NCBI RefSeq assembly: GCF_005146945.1
Contig: NZ_SWMS01000005.1
Span: 124,001-188,000 of the forward strand
From: Prauserella endophytica
GTDB taxonomy: Bacteria; Actinomycetota; Actinomycetes; Mycobacteriales; Pseudonocardiaceae
DNA: 64,000 nucleotides
Direction: 5' to 3'
The notes under the pieces are model-generated. The model was not told where the DNA came from and made no database searches. It saw only the letters and a program-made list of their open reading frames with translations. Below, piece by piece: positions 47,489-56,687 of the stretch. Within the stretch, counting starts at the first letter, position 1. Every line of letters starts with the position of its first letter. The translations under genes and the position numbers were made by a program.

Positions 47489-48442
47489 TTACCGCGCGTC
47501 GCGCGTGAGCAGGGCCCTGGCCAGGGAGCTGTCGCACACGAGCACGTCGAGCACGCCGGTGCGCAGCGCGCCGAGCACGCCGCCGGCCTTCTCGGGGCCC
47601 GCCGCCACGCCCGCGACCGTCGGGATCGCGGCGAGGTCGGCGAGCGACACGGCCAGCACGTGGTCGTCGGAGGGGCCTGCCAGCGGCGTGCCCTCCGCGT
47701 CGAAGAACCGGGCGCAGACGTCGCCCACGGGCCGGGCCGCGTCGAAGCGGGCCTGCTCCTCGGCGCTGAGGTTCATGGCCTTCACGAGCGCGGCCGAGGA
47801 GCCCTGCCCGACGCTGCCGATGCCGACGATCGCCACCTGAACCCGGCGCGCGGCGTCGAGGGTGGCCTGCACACTCGGCTCGGCGAGCAGCACGTCCCGG
47901 CCCGCCTTGGAAGTGAGCAGCGCGGGAGCGTGCAGCCGCTGGTACCGGCCACCGACCCGGCCCGCGAGGTCGCGCACGAGCTCCTCGCCGCTGATCGCCG
48001 AGTCCACTGCGGACAGTCCACCCACGAGCGGGAGCACCTCGACGTCGAGCCCGCCCTCGTCGGGGATGTGCTGCACGACGGACTGTAGCCCGTGTCCCCA
48101 TGAGACGCCGATCTGCTGCCCGGCTTGCAGGTTCTCCAGCAGCCACCGGGCGCCGAGGTCGCCGACCCTCGACAGTGGACGGTCGCCGCTGTGGATCTCG
48201 GCGACCCGGCAGTCGCGGAGGCCGAACCGCGCGGTGAGCTCCGCCTCGAGATCCATGTCCCGGCCCGTGGGGTCGTTGATCTGGATCCGGACGATGCCTC
48301 GCTCGCGCGCAGCGGTGAGCATGCGCGAGACGCTCGAGCGGCTCACCTGCAGGGTGGTCGCGATCTCGTTCTGGGAACGGCCTTCCTCGTAGTAGAGGCG
48401 GGCCGCCTTGACGAGCAGTTGCTGGTCGCGCGGCGGTGGCAT
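47489..48442 (-). CDS. SorC/DeoR-type sugar-binding transcriptional regulator
   Basis: The 317-residue protein has an N-terminal helix-turn-helix (ARLYYEEGRSQNEIATTLQV, then SRSSVSRMLTAARERGIVRI) and the SorC effector domain (GVSWGHGLQSVV, LPLVGGL, AIVGIGSVGQGSSA, AGGPEKAGGV-like AAGPEKAGGVLGALRTG). Family ligands are sugar or polyol phosphates. It follows the HPr gene by 4 bases and probably controls the PTS and drl operons through the TGCAC-N4-GTGCA dyads at 48792, 51372 and 51452. SorC family members include erythritol regulator EryD, which is a fitting relative. Confidence 0.88.
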   Translation of the reverse strand: MPPPRDQQLLVKAARLYYEEGRSQNEIATTLQVSRSSVSRMLTAARERGIVRIQINDPTGRDMDLEAELTARFGLRDCRVAEIHSGDRPLSRVGDLGARWLLENLQAGQQIGVSWGHGLQSVVQHIPDEGGLDVEVLPLVGGLSAVDSAISGEELVRDLAGRVGGRYQRLHAPALLTSKAGRDVLLAEPSVQATLDAARRVQVAIVGIGSVGQGSSAALVKAMNLSAEEQARFDAARPVGDVCARFFDAEGTPLAGPSDDHVLAVSLADLAAIPTVAGVAAGPEKAGGVLGALRTGVLDVLVCDSSLARALLTRDAR

Positions 48443-48446
48443 GGGT

Positions 48447-48713
48447 TCACGCGTCCAGATCGGTCACCAGCAGCCGGGACAGCTCGGTGAGCGCGGCGTC
48501 GGCGTTCTCGCCGTCGGTGCGCAGCACCACCTCCTCGCCGTGTCCGATCGCGAGGCTCAGCACCGAGAGCATGCTGCGCGCGTCCACGGGCTCCGTGCCG
48601 GGCCTGCCGATGAGGACCTCGCCGGAGTGCTTGGCGGCGGCCTTGACGAAAACGCTGGCGGGCCTGGCGTGCAGGCCGACGCTGGAGGCGATCTTCACGC
48701 GGATCTCCGGCAT
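48447..48713 (-). CDS. ptsH: HPr phosphocarrier protein of the PTS
   Basis: The 88-residue protein accepts phosphate from enzyme I on His15 (VGLHARPASVFVKAA) and passes it to IIA proteins. The regulatory serine region is SMLSVLSLAIGHGEEV (Ser47 equivalent to Ser46). AAGGAG lies five bases before the ATG. It forms a short operon with the SorC regulator and diverges from the PTS IIC gene. Enzyme I is not in this window. Confidence 0.95.
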   Translation of the reverse strand: MPEIRVKIASSVGLHARPASVFVKAAAKHSGEVLIGRPGTEPVDARSMLSVLSLAIGHGEEVVLRTDGENADAALTELSRLLVTDLDA

Positions 48714-48791
48714 GCGTGCTCCTTCGCAATCGGGTCTTGTCGACGCTTGAGCGGCATGTTACACACATCACTGGCAAACGTGAAGAACGTA

Positions 48792-48808
48792 CGCACATAA
48801 GTGCAAAT
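48792..48808. promoter_or_regulatory. SorC-type operator candidate, PTS promoter
   Basis: CGCACATAAGTGCA (48792-48805) is a dyad; the 16-mer GCACATAAGTGCAAAT (48793-48808) matches GCACATACGTGCAAAT at 51453-51468 with one difference. It lies in the 128-base divergent region between ptsH and the IIC gene, 34 bases before the IIC start. Confidence 0.65.
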
Positions 48809-48841
48809 GCCGGATTGTGGGGGCCGAGAAGGAGGCCAGGA

Positions 48842-49495
48842 ATGCAAGTGCTTGCTGTAATGGCGCAGCAGCAGCCGGCACAGCCGGAGCCGGAGACGAG
48901 CGGCGGTGTGCTCGGCGTCTTCGAATGGCTGGGCACACATTTCATCGGGCTGTTCAACGAGTCGGGCGAGCAGTTCGTGGGGTTGGTGACCGGCATCCTG
49001 CCGACCCTGATCGTCCTGCTCACGTTCATGTACGCGCTGACGACCTTCATCGGCGAGCAGCGCGTGACCAGAGCGGTGCAGTGGTCGGCACGGTGGTGGA
49101 TCACGCGGTACACGATCATGCCGATCATCGCGGTGCTGATGCTCACCAACCCGATGTGCTACTCGTTCGGCCGGTTCCTGCCCGAGCGGCACAAGCCGGC
49201 GTTCTACGACTCCGCGGTGTCCTTCGTGCACCCGGTGACCACGTTCTTCCCGTACGCCAACGCCGGTGAGCTGTTCGTCTGGCTCGGCATCGCAAACGGC
49301 ATCACGCAGCTCGGCGAGTCGACGGTTCCGCTGGCACTGCGGTACTTCCTCGTCGGCATCGTGGTGATCTTCATCCGCGGCATCGTCACCGAGAAGCTCA
49401 CCGCGTTCATGATCAAGCGGACCGGGCGCACCGAGGTCTTCGCCGACTTCGACCGCGAGTTCGAGGCCGCCAGGGCCGGAGGTGTGAAGGCATGA
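48842..49495 (+). CDS. srlA: PTS glucitol/sorbitol-family transporter IIC component
   Basis: The 217-residue membrane protein is the first transmembrane half of a sorbitol-family PTS permease: ESGEQFVGLVTGILPTLIVL, LTTFIGEQRVTRAVQWSARW, IMPIIAVLMLTNPMCYSFGR and SFVHPVTTFFPYANAGELFV are family hallmarks. A 25-residue polar N-terminus precedes the core. The ATG has AAGGAGG six bases upstream. Its stop overlaps the IIBC start (ATGA). Substrate of the family is a polyol; the precise one here is probably not sorbitol, as no sorbitol-phosphate dehydrogenase is linked. Confidence 0.92.
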   Translation: MQVLAVMAQQQPAQPEPETSGGVLGVFEWLGTHFIGLFNESGEQFVGLVTGILPTLIVLLTFMYALTTFIGEQRVTRAVQWSARWWITRYTIMPIIAVLMLTNPMCYSFGRFLPERHKPAFYDSAVSFVHPVTTFFPYANAGELFVWLGIANGITQLGESTVPLALRYFLVGIVVIFIRGIVTEKLTAFMIKRTGRTEVFADFDREFEAARAGGVKA

Positions 49496-50529
49496 GCGAG
49501 ATCGAGACCACCCACACCGCCCGTGCGGTGTTCGTGCGCGCTGGCGCGGGCGGCTGGGGGCCGGGTCTGCTGCTGCGCGCCGAAGGCAAGCGCAACAAGG
49601 TGCTCTCGGTGACCGGGGGCGGCATCCACGAGGTGGCCGCGAGGATCGCCGAGCTGACCGGGGCGGAGCCGGTGGACGGCTTCACCACCACCGTGCCCGA
49701 CGACGAGGTGGTGGCCGCGGTCATCAACTGCGGCGGCACGGCGCGCATCGGGGTGTACCCGCGCAAGGGCATCCCGACCGTCGACGTCTATCCCGGCGCG
49801 CCCGGCGGGCCGCTCGCGAAGTTCATCACCGAGGAGCTGTTCGTCTCCGCGGTCGGCGTCGAGCAGGTCCAACCTTCCACAGTGGAGGGTTCGGAGGAGC
49901 CGGCAGAGCAACCCGCCGTGCCGCCGCGTTCGGAACGGCCCTCGTCGCGGGAGGTCGCCGCGACCGTGACCGGGGACGGGAAGTTCGGGCAGGCGTTCAA
50001 CTCGGTCACGGGCGTGTTCGTCAGGTTCGGTTCCGGCGTCGGCTCGTTCGTCAACACGATGCTCGCCGCGGGCAGGCAGACGATCGAGCTGACGCTCAAG
50101 ACCATCCTGCCGTTCATGGCCTACGTGAGCCTGCTGCTCGGCATCGTCATCTACACCGGTGTCGCGCAGTGGATGGGCCAGGTGCTCTCGCCGATCGCGA
50201 GCAACCCCATCGGGCTCGTGGCGATCAGCCTCGTCGTGGCGCTGCCGTTCCTGTCGCCGATTCTCGGGCCCGGTGCGGCGATCGCGCAGGTGATCGGCAC
50301 GTTGATGGGCAGCCAGATCGCGATCGGCGCGCTGCCGGTGCAGTACGCGCTGCCGACGCTGTTCGCGATCAACGGCCAGGTGGGCTGCGATTTCGTGCCG
50401 GTGGGTCTCGCGCTGGGCGAGGCGAAGCCGGAGACCGTGGCGGTCGGGACGCCCGCGGTGCTGATCAGCCGCATGATCACCTCGCCGGTGGCCGTGCTGA
50501 TCGCGTGGGCCGCGAGCTTCGGCCTGTAG
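49492..50529 (+). CDS. srlE: PTS glucitol/sorbitol-family IIBC component
   Basis: The 345-residue protein has a cytoplasmic IIB domain with the phosphorylated cysteine Cys80 (VINCGGTARIGVYPRKGIPT), a linker (about residues 120-165, Glu/Pro/Ser-rich) and a C-terminal membrane half (LTLKTILPFMAYVSLLLGIV, PFLSPILGPGAAIAQVIGTL, NGQVGCDFVPVGLALGEAKP). It receives phosphate from IIA and phosphorylates the incoming polyol. It overlaps IIC by 4 bases. Confidence 0.92.
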   Translation: MSEIETTHTARAVFVRAGAGGWGPGLLLRAEGKRNKVLSVTGGGIHEVAARIAELTGAEPVDGFTTTVPDDEVVAAVINCGGTARIGVYPRKGIPTVDVYPGAPGGPLAKFITEELFVSAVGVEQVQPSTVEGSEEPAEQPAVPPRSERPSSREVAATVTGDGKFGQAFNSVTGVFVRFGSGVGSFVNTMLAAGRQTIELTLKTILPFMAYVSLLLGIVIYTGVAQWMGQVLSPIASNPIGLVAISLVVALPFLSPILGPGAAIAQVIGTLMGSQIAIGALPVQYALPTLFAINGQVGCDFVPVGLALGEAKPETVAVGTPAVLISRMITSPVAVLIAWAASFGL

Positions 50530-50541
50530 GAGAGTGGAGGA

Positions 50542-50916
50542 ATGAGCGTGTACTACGAGAGCACCGTCCTGCGGGCGGGCGACGAGGCCGGCGACATGGT
50601 CGAGGGCGGCGTCGTGATCCTGTACGCCGACCCGATCCCGGACGCGCTGGAGAGCGTGAGCGTCGTGCACGGCCCCGCGAAGGGCCCCGAGCGGGAGATC
50701 CGTCCCGGCGACGTGTTCCTGCTCGGTGACGAGCGCGTCGAGCTGGTCGCCGTGGGGGAGCGGGCGCACGAGAACCTGCGCACCCTCGGGCACATCGTCG
50801 TCTACCTCAACCCCGACGAGGGCACGTCGCTGTTGCCGGGTGCCGTGCACGGCAAGGGCAGCGTGACGCTGCCGAAGGCCGGCGCCCGGCTCGCACTGAG
50901 CGGGGGGACGACGTGA
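50542..50916 (+). CDS. srlB: PTS glucitol/sorbitol-family IIA component
   Basis: The 124-residue cytoplasmic protein carries the phosphate between HPr and IIBC. His43 in SVVHGPAKG aligns with the active His43 of E. coli SrlB; HENLRTLGHIVVYLN and LLPGAVHGKGSVTLP are family blocks. AGGAGAG lies seven bases before the ATG. Its stop overlaps the gutM start (GTGA). Confidence 0.92.
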   Translation: MSVYYESTVLRAGDEAGDMVEGGVVILYADPIPDALESVSVVHGPAKGPEREIRPGDVFLLGDERVELVAVGERAHENLRTLGHIVVYLNPDEGTSLLPGAVHGKGSVTLPKAGARLALSGGTT

Positions 50917-51308
50917 CCTGGCAGGCGGTGCTCGTGCTGGTCGGCGGCTTCGTCGCCGCGGGGCTGCTGAGCTACCGCCAGCACCTCGGCTACCAGCGCG
51001 CCGTCAACGAACTCGCCACCGACGAGAACCGCAGCGGGATGCTGCTCGTCAGCGGGCGAGCGAAGGGGCGGCTGCGCGGCGCGATCGTGCTGCTGGTGAT
51101 CGATCGTCGTCGAGGCGAGGTGACCAGGGCACAGGTGATGGAGGGCGTGTCGGTGTTCGCGAAGTTCACCGAACGCCCTGATCTGGCGGGGCCTGTGGAG
51201 GGCGCGGAGGAGCGCGCGGGCTCGAAGGCGCTCGCGAAGGCCGTCGCCGAGGCGCTGAAGATGGCGGCCCGCCTCAACGCCGGAACCGTGAGGTCCCAGG
51301 CCGCCTGA
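50913..51308 (+). CDS. gutM: GutM-like protein, PTS-linked
   Basis: The 131-residue protein has an N-terminal membrane segment (WQAVLVLVGGFVAAGLLSY) and the GutM core (ENRSGMLLVSGRAKGRLRGA, IVLLVIDRRRGEVTRAQVM). In E. coli the homologue activates the glucitol operon. Coupling to the IIA gene by a 4-base overlap places it in the PTS operon. Whether it regulates or assists the transporter is unclear. Palindrome B5 follows and probably ends this transcript. Confidence 0.85.
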   Translation: MTWQAVLVLVGGFVAAGLLSYRQHLGYQRAVNELATDENRSGMLLVSGRAKGRLRGAIVLLVIDRRRGEVTRAQVMEGVSVFAKFTERPDLAGPVEGAEERAGSKALAKAVAEALKMAARLNAGTVRSQAA

Positions 51309-51315
51309 CCCAACT

Positions 51316-51368
51316 GCAGTGAAGGCCACCATGCCTGCGTTCAACGCAGGCATGGTGGCCTTCACTGC
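51316..51368. repeat. Long palindrome, GGCCACCTT family (copy B5)
   Basis: Perfect 24-bp arms starting GCAGTGAAGGCCACC, loop TTCAA; the inner arm is CATGCCTGCG. Unlike the other B copies it lies between two tandem operons (gutM and drl), where it would separate their transcripts. Confidence 0.9.
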
Positions 51369-51371
51369 GTT

Positions 51372-51468
51372 TGCACCTATGTGCAGAGCTGGTGGGCTTG
51401 TGTGCTTTTCCATCTGCGTGCTACCAAAGAAGCACCACGGTGCACACGATGTGCACATACGTGCAAAT
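51372..51468 (+). promoter_or_regulatory. Operator cluster upstream of drl
   Basis: Dyads TGCAC-CTAT-GTGCA (51372-51385), TGCACA-CGA-TGTGCA (51441-51455) and TGCAC-ATAC-GTGCA (51452-51465), the last two overlapping, lie in the 119 bases between palindrome B5 and the drl start. The third is nearly the same 16-mer as the one before the PTS genes, so both operons are probably controlled by the SorC regulator at 47489. Confidence 0.65.
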
Positions 51469-51487
51469 AAGGTGGAGGAGCCTCGGG

Positions 51488-52795
51488 ATGAGTTATGTCG
51501 ATCGGCTGCGAGTCCGCGAGCGGGAGCTGGGCCGTCCGGTGCGCGTCGGGCTCGTCGGCGCAGGGCAGATGGGCCTCGGCTTCGTGGTGCAGGCGAGCCG
51601 GATCGCGGGCATGGAGGTCGCGGCCATCGCCGACATCGCGCCGGAACGCGGGCGGCAGGCGTTCGCGCAGGCCGGTCACGACCGCGTGGTGGCACAGGGG
51701 TCCCGCGCCGAGCTGGCCGCCGCGATCGAGGCGGGCACGCCGGTGGTCACCGCGGACGCGACGGCGCTGCCCGGCCTTCCGCTCGACGTGCTCGTCGACG
51801 CCAGCGGCGTGCCCGAGGTCGGCGCCCGCATCGCGTTCGCCGGCCTGCTCGCGGGCAAGGACGTCGCCATGCTCAACGTCGAGTGCGACGTGACGGTCGG
51901 CCTCCTGCTCGCGCGCCTGGCCGCCGGGCTCGGCCGCGTCTACACCGTGTGCCGCGGCGACGAGCCCGTGGAGTGCAAGGCGCTGGTCGACTACGTGCGC
52001 GACATCGGCTTCGAGGTCGTGTGCGCGGGCAAAGGCAAGAACAACCCGCTCGATCCAACGGCGACGCCGGACTCGGTGGCCGACCAGGCCGCCGCGAAGG
52101 GTATGAACCCGCACATGCTCGCGAGCTTCGTCGACGGCTCCAAGACCATGATCGAGATGGCTGCCCTCGCCAACGGAGCCGACCTGCGCGTGCCCGCGCG
52201 CGGGATGAGCGGCCCGCACTGCACCGTCGAGGCGCTCGCGGAGACGTTCCGGCCCGCCGCCGACGGCGGGGTGCTGCCGGGGCCCGGCGTCGTGGACTAC
52301 TGCACGGGGCCGGTGGCGCCCGGCGTGTTCGTGATCGGCCGCAGTGAGCACCCCGTGGTCGTCGAGGAGATGGCCTATCTGAGCATGGGCAAGGGCCCGT
52401 ACTACGCGTTCTACCGGCCCTACCACCTCGCGAGCGTCGAGGCGCCGCTCTCGGTCGCGCAGGCCGTGCTGGACCGCACTCCGAGCCTCGCGCCCACGGC
52501 GTGGAACGCCGAGGTGCTCGCCGTCGCCAAGCGTGACCTGCACGAGGGGGAGACGCTCGACGGCATCGGCGGGGAGACCGTCTACGGCGTCACCGACAGC
52601 GCCGAGAACGCGCGTGCGGGCGACCATGTGCCGCTCGGTCTGGCGCAGGGCGCGCGGGTGCTGCGGGAGGTCGCCGCCGGGACCGCGCTGACCACCGCCG
52701 ACGTCGCCGTCGACGAGACCACGACCATCGCCACGCTGCGCAGGCTGCAGGACCGGCTGGCCGACGGCGAGGAGGTGCTGGGCACATGGATCTGA
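51488..52795 (+). CDS. drl: DRL-like (DXP reductoisomerase-like) oxidoreductase with SAF domain
   Basis: The 435-residue protein has a Rossmann start ([19 protein letters not shown]), a homoserine-dehydrogenase-like middle ([74 protein letters not shown]) and a C-terminal SAF domain ([20 protein letters not shown]). This is how I remember the DRL family of Brucella abortus, an NADP-dependent DXP/MEP-interconverting enzyme unrelated to DXR. The ATG has GGAGGAG seven bases upstream. It begins the coupled operon drl-E1alpha-E1beta-E2-ispD-zinc ribbon. Other polyol-phosphate dehydrogenase roles remain possible. Confidence 0.65.
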   Translation: MSYVDRLRVRERELGRPVRVGLVGAGQMGLGFVVQASRIAGMEVAAIADIAPERGRQAFAQAGHDRVVAQGSRAELAAAIEAGTPVVTADATALPGLPLDVLVDASGVPEVGARIAFAGLLAGKDVAMLNVECDVTVGLLLARLAAGLGRVYTVCRGDEPVECKALVDYVRDIGFEVVCAGKGKNNPLDPTATPDSVADQAAAKGMNPHMLASFVDGSKTMIEMAALANGADLRVPARGMSGPHCTVEALAETFRPAADGGVLPGPGVVDYCTGPVAPGVFVIGRSEHPVVVEEMAYLSMGKGPYYAFYRPYHLASVEAPLSVAQAVLDRTPSLAPTAWNAEVLAVAKRDLHEGETLDGIGGETVYGVTDSAENARAGDHVPLGLAQGARVLREVAAGTALTTADVAVDETTTIATLRRLQDRLADGEEVLGTWI

Positions 52796-53757
52796 CCAAG
52801 GACGCCGCCGTGGCGCGGGAAACGCTGCGGACGATGTGGACGATCCGCCGGTTCGAGGAGGCCGTGGACGACCTCTTCGCACGCGGCCTCATGCACGGCA
52901 CCATGCACCTGTCGATCGGGCAGGAGGCCGTGCCGGCCGGGGCGTGCCTCGCGCTGCGCGAGGGCGACTACATCACCTCCACCCACCGGGGCCACGGGCA
53001 TTGCATCGCGAGGGGAGCCGAGCTCGACGCGATGATGGCCGAGCTGCTCGCCAAGGAGACCGGCTACTGCCGGGGCCGCGGCGGTTCGATGCACATCGCC
53101 GATGTCGCGACCGGGAACCTCGGCGCCAACGGCATCGTCGCGGGCGGCGTGCCGATCGCCGCGGGCGCCGGGCTCGCCGTCAAGCTCCGCCGGGGCGAGC
53201 AGGTGGTGGTGAGCTTCTTCGGCGACGGTGCGGTGAACGAGGGCGCGTGGCACGAGGGCGTCAACCTCGCCGCCATCTGGGACCTGCCGGTGGTGTTCGT
53301 GTGCGAGAACAACCACTACGGCATGTCGATGTCGGTGGGCAAGGCGTTCAAGGTCCAGCGGCTCGCCGAGCGCGCGGCCGCCTACGGCATCCCGGGCGTG
53401 ACCGTGGACGGCAACGACCCGCAGGCCGTGCACGACGCCGTCTCCGACGCCGTGCACAGGGCGAGGGCGGGGCAGGGGCCGACGCTGGTCGAGGCCGTCA
53501 CCTACCGCTGGAAGGGGCATTCGAAGAGCGACAAGAACCTCTACCGCACGCGCGAGGAGATCGAGAGCTGGCGCGAGCAGGACCCCATCGCGCGCTTCGA
53601 GCGCGCGGTGGCGGGCACTCTGTCCGAAGTGGACATCGCGGCCTGTCGCGACGAGGCGCGCGAACGCGTGCGCGAAGCCATCCGGACCGCGAATGCCGCA
53701 CCCGACGCCAGTGCCGACTCACTGACCGACGCCGTCTACGCCAGGAGTGACCGATGA
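52786..53757 (+). CDS. acoA: TPP-dependent dehydrogenase E1 alpha, acetoin-dehydrogenase-like
   Basis: The 323-residue subunit binds [16 protein letters not shown] (near residue 146) to [65 protein letters not shown] and [18 protein letters not shown] are typical of acetoin dehydrogenase AcoA more than of pyruvate dehydrogenase. Acetoin-type E1 cleaves alpha-hydroxyketones, passing the two-carbon unit to lipoyl-E2. The ATG overlaps the drl stop by 10 bases. Substrate here may be a sugar-derived acyloin such as DXP. Confidence 0.85.
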   Translation: MDLTKDAAVARETLRTMWTIRRFEEAVDDLFARGLMHGTMHLSIGQEAVPAGACLALREGDYITSTHRGHGHCIARGAELDAMMAELLAKETGYCRGRGGSMHIADVATGNLGANGIVAGGVPIAAGAGLAVKLRRGEQVVVSFFGDGAVNEGAWHEGVNLAAIWDLPVVFVCENNHYGMSMSVGKAFKVQRLAERAAAYGIPGVTVDGNDPQAVHDAVSDAVHRARAGQGPTLVEAVTYRWKGHSKSDKNLYRTREEIESWREQDPIARFERAVAGTLSEVDIAACRDEARERVREAIRTANAAPDASADSLTDAVYARSDR

Positions 53758-54764
53758 CCGCTGTGCTGGACGCGACGAGCACCCGCACGCTGACCTACGC
53801 CGAGGCCGTGCGTGAGGCGCTCGGGCAGGCGATGGAGGACGACGAGCGCGTGTTCCTGCTGGGGGAGGACGTCGGCACCTACGGCGGTGCGTTCGGCGTC
53901 ACCGGCGACCTGGTGCACCGCTTCGGTGAGGAGCGGGTGCGCGACACTCCGATCAGCGAGCTGGGCATAGTCGGCGCGGCGGTGGGGGCCGCGCTGGCCG
54001 GGATGCGGCCGATCGTGGAGATCCAGTTCTCCGACTTCACCGCGCAGGCGATGGATCAGATCGTCAACCAGGCCGCGAAGATCCACTTCATGCTGGGCGG
54101 CGCGGCGACCGTGCCGATGGTGCTGCGCGCGCCCGGCGGGTCGGGCACCGGTGCGGCCGCCCAGCACTCGCAGAGCCTGGAGGCGTGGTTCGCCCACGTG
54201 CCCGGACTCAAGGTCGTGATGCCTGCGACGCCCGCCGACGCGAAGGGGTTGCTGCTCGCGGCGATCGACGACCCGAACCCGGTGATCGTGCTGGAGCACA
54301 AGCTGCTCTACAAGCAGAGCGGGCCGGTGCCAGAGGTCCCCGAGCGGGTCCGGCTCGGGGAGACGGCGGTGCGCCGCACCGGTGGGGACCTGACGATCGT
54401 GGCCACCGGTGTGATGGTGTCGCGGGCGCTGGAGGCGGCGGAAACGCTGGCGGCGCAGGGCATCCAGGCGAGCGTGCTCGACCCGCGCACGCTCCGGCCG
54501 CTCGACGATCGGACCATTGTGGACAGCGTGACGGCGACGGGCCGGGCGTTGCTCGTGCAGGAGGCGCCCAAGACGGGCGGCTTCATGGGCGAGATCGCCG
54601 CGCGGATCGTGGAGTCGAGCGCGTTCGGCCACCTGCGTGCGCCGGTGGCGCGGCTGTGCGGGCTCGACGTGCCGATCCCGTATGCGCCCCAGCTGGAGCG
54701 GGCCGCCGTGCCGCAGGTGGAGGACATCGTCCGCGAGGCGAGTGAGCTGGTGAAACGGTGGTAG
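53754..54764 (+). CDS. acoB: TPP-dependent dehydrogenase E1 beta
   Basis: The 336-residue beta subunit pairs with the upstream E1 alpha. Diagnostic blocks: [59 protein letters not shown], the [20 protein letters not shown] region, and the C-terminal [16 protein letters not shown]. The ATG overlaps the E1 alpha stop (ATGA) with AGGAG six bases before. Acetoin versus branched-chain 2-oxoacid use cannot be settled from this subunit alone. Confidence 0.9.
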   Translation: MTAVLDATSTRTLTYAEAVREALGQAMEDDERVFLLGEDVGTYGGAFGVTGDLVHRFGEERVRDTPISELGIVGAAVGAALAGMRPIVEIQFSDFTAQAMDQIVNQAAKIHFMLGGAATVPMVLRAPGGSGTGAAAQHSQSLEAWFAHVPGLKVVMPATPADAKGLLLAAIDDPNPVIVLEHKLLYKQSGPVPEVPERVRLGETAVRRTGGDLTIVATGVMVSRALEAAETLAAQGIQASVLDPRTLRPLDDRTIVDSVTATGRALLVQEAPKTGGFMGEIAARIVESSAFGHLRAPVARLCGLDVPIPYAPQLERAAVPQVEDIVREASELVKRW

Positions 54765-55924
54765 CCAAGGAAGTCGCGCTGGTCATGCCGAAGATGTCCA
54801 TGACCATGACCGAGGGCGTGCTCGTCGGGTGGCGCAAGGCCGAGGGGGACCAGGTGCGCCAGGGCGAGGTCGTGTGCGAGGTGACCACCGACAAGGTGGA
54901 CATGGAGGTGGAGTCGAACGTCGACGGCGTGCTCACGCGCCTGGTGGCCGAGCCGGAGGACGTGATCGGGGTCGGGGAGCCCATCGCCTTCGTCGCCTCG
55001 GAGGCGGACGACCTGCTGGAGGGCCTCTTCGACGGTCCGCCGGAACCGGCACCGGAGCCATCGCCGGAAGCCGAGCCCCCTGCGGCGGTGGCCGTGGAGA
55101 CGCGGCCCCGCAACGGTGTCGCGGCGGTACCGGCCGCGCGCCGGCGCGCGGCCGACCTCGGCGTCGACCTCGCCACGGTGCCGCCAACGGGCCCCTGGCA
55201 CACGATCCGCCTATCCGATGTCGAGCATTTCGGCAGGGAGCAAGGGAGCTTTACTACCGCGAAACGAGAGCAAAGCTCCCTTGCTCCCGTCTCGCGGCGG
55301 CGGAAGGGGGCGCGAACGGCGATCGCGCGACGGATGGCGGCGAGCGCTCAGGTGCCCCAGTTCGTGCTGTACCGCGACATCGATCTCCAGCGTGCCGGGG
55401 AGAACCGCAGGCATGGCTGGACGGCCGTGTTCACCCACGTACTCGCCGGCGCGCTGCGCGAGCACCCCGAGCTCAACGCGAGCTGGGTCGACGGCGAGGT
55501 GCGGGCACACGAGCACGTCGGCGTCGCGCTCGCGGTCGACACCGGGCGCGGGCTGCTCGCACCCGTGCTCACCGATCCGGACCAGCTGAGCCTCGACGCG
55601 CTCGCGGCGCGGATCACCGACGTCGTGGATCGGGCGAGGGCGGGCAGGCTCGGCCTCGCCGAGCTCTCCGCACCCGCCACCACCACGGTGTCCAACCTCG
55701 GCGGCCTCGGCGTGGGCGCGTTCCAGGCACTGCTCACCCCGCCGCAGGCGACGGCGCTCGCGCTGGGCGCGATCGAGCCGAAGGTGGTGCCCGTGCCCGG
55801 CGGCATCGGCGTGAGCCTCCGCTGCACGGTTGGCCTGAGCGTCGACCACCGCGTCGGCGACGGAGCCGACGGCGCCCGTCTGCTCACGACGGTGCAGCGG
55901 CTGCTGGACGGGGAGCTCGTATGA
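54758..55924 (+). CDS. acoC: Lipoyl acyltransferase E2 with an in-frame palindrome insertion
   Basis: The 388-residue E2 has one lipoyl domain (lysine 46 in [13 protein letters not shown]), a linker, an E1/E3-binding domain ([20 protein letters not shown]), then about 18 residues (160-177, starting [10 protein letters not shown]) encoded by a dispersed palindrome, and a catalytic domain ([20 protein letters not shown], ending [15 protein letters not shown] with the His/Asp pair). The insertion falls in the linker before the catalytic domain and keeps the frame. The GTG overlaps the E1 beta stop by 7 bases. No E3 gene is linked; lpd at 38.8 kb could serve. Confidence 0.88.
   Translation: MVAKEVALVMPKMSMTMTEGVLVGWRKAEGDQVRQGEVVCEVTTDKVDMEVESNVDGVLTRLVAEPEDVIGVGEPIAFVASEADDLLEGLFDGPPEPAPEPSPEAEPPAAVAVETRPRNGVAAVPAARRRAADLGVDLATVPPTGPWHTIRLSDVEHFGREQGSFTTAKREQSSLAPVSRRRKGARTAIARRMAASAQVPQFVLYRDIDLQRAGENRRHGWTAVFTHVLAGALREHPELNASWVDGEVRAHEHVGVALAVDTGRGLLAPVLTDPDQLSLDALAARITDVVDRARAGRLGLAELSAPATTTVSNLGGLGVGAFQALLTPPQATALALGAIEPKVVPVPGGIGVSLRCTVGLSVDHRVGDGADGARLLTTVQRLLDGELV
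55236..55288. repeat. Palindrome of the GAGCAAGGGAGCTTT family inside the E2 coding region (copy A2)
   Basis: 17-bp arms (GGGAGCAAGGGAGCTTT and complement) around a 19-base loop, the same element as at 1803-1851 and 58100-58152, here translated as part of E2 (residues about 160-177). Its position between binding and catalytic domains is where a flexible linker tolerates extra residues. Confidence 0.9.
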
Positions 55925-55931
55925 TCCCGGC

Positions 55932-56687
55932 GTGGCGGAACGGAAGGCGCGGCGCGCGCGGCGGGTCAGGCGCGTGCCGTACGCGGCGGGCGTCGTGCTC
56001 GCCAGCGGCGCAGGCACCCGCGTCGGAGCCGCCATGAACAAGGTCTACCTCCCGCTCGCGGGCCGCCGCCTCGTGTCGTGGTCGCTCGGCGCGTTCGCCC
56101 GCGTCCCCGACATCGGCGCGCTGGTGCTGGTCGCCCGCCCACAGGACGGCGAGCTCGTGGACTGGGTGCTCGACCGCGAGGTCGACGGCGCCGAGGTGGA
56201 GGTCGTCTACGGCGGCGAGACCCGGCAGGAGTCCGAGCTGCGGGCCCTGCGGCACCTCGCGAGCCGGATCGACGACGGGACCGTCGACACCGTGCTGCTG
56301 CACGACGCGGCCCGCCCGCTCGTGAGCCCCGCGCTGATCGCGGGCGTGCTGCACTCGGCGAGGGAGCACGGCGGCGCGATCCCCGGGCTGCCTGCCGAGG
56401 ACATCGTGGCGGTCGGCGACGACGGCGCCACGCTCGCCGAGCAGACACCCGGCGCGATCATCAGGGCGCAGACCCCGCAGGGCTTCCGCGCGGGCCCGCT
56501 GCTGGCCGCCTACGAGCAGGCCGCGCGGGAGGAGTTTCTCGGCACCGACACGGCGTCCTGCATGGAGCGCTTCTCCGGGCTGCCCGTGCACTGGGTGCGC
56601 GGAGAACAGCAGAACTTCAAGATCACCTACCCACACGATCTCGTGATCGCCGAGCAGGTACTCGCGGCGGCGGAGTACCAGACATGA
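55932..56687 (+). CDS. ispD: IspD-family cytidylyltransferase in a catabolic operon
   Basis: The 251-residue protein has the nucleotidyltransferase start GVVLASGAGTRVGAAMNKVY, LLHDAARPLVSPALI, IIRAQTPQGFRAGPLLAAY, TASCMERFSGLPVHWVRGE and NFKITYPHDLVIAEQVL, as in MEP cytidylyltransferase (IspD) and the related TarI. The usual PK of the loop is NK. No ispF follows, unlike typical ispDF. It begins 8 bases after the E2 stop at a GTG with a weak ribosome site. It may use an imported polyol phosphate (MEP if the pathway idea is right) or make a CDP-polyol. Confidence 0.85.
   Translation: MAERKARRARRVRRVPYAAGVVLASGAGTRVGAAMNKVYLPLAGRRLVSWSLGAFARVPDIGALVLVARPQDGELVDWVLDREVDGAEVEVVYGGETRQESELRALRHLASRIDDGTVDTVLLHDAARPLVSPALIAGVLHSAREHGGAIPGLPAEDIVAVGDDGATLAEQTPGAIIRAQTPQGFRAGPLLAAYEQAAREEFLGTDTASCMERFSGLPVHWVRGEQQNFKITYPHDLVIAEQVLAAAEYQT

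Noticed and set aside
48842-51308. Plain sorbitol utilisation operon
   Set aside because: The transporter is sorbitol-family, but no sorbitol-6-phosphate dehydrogenase is linked, and the co-regulated genes do not fit sorbitol catabolism.
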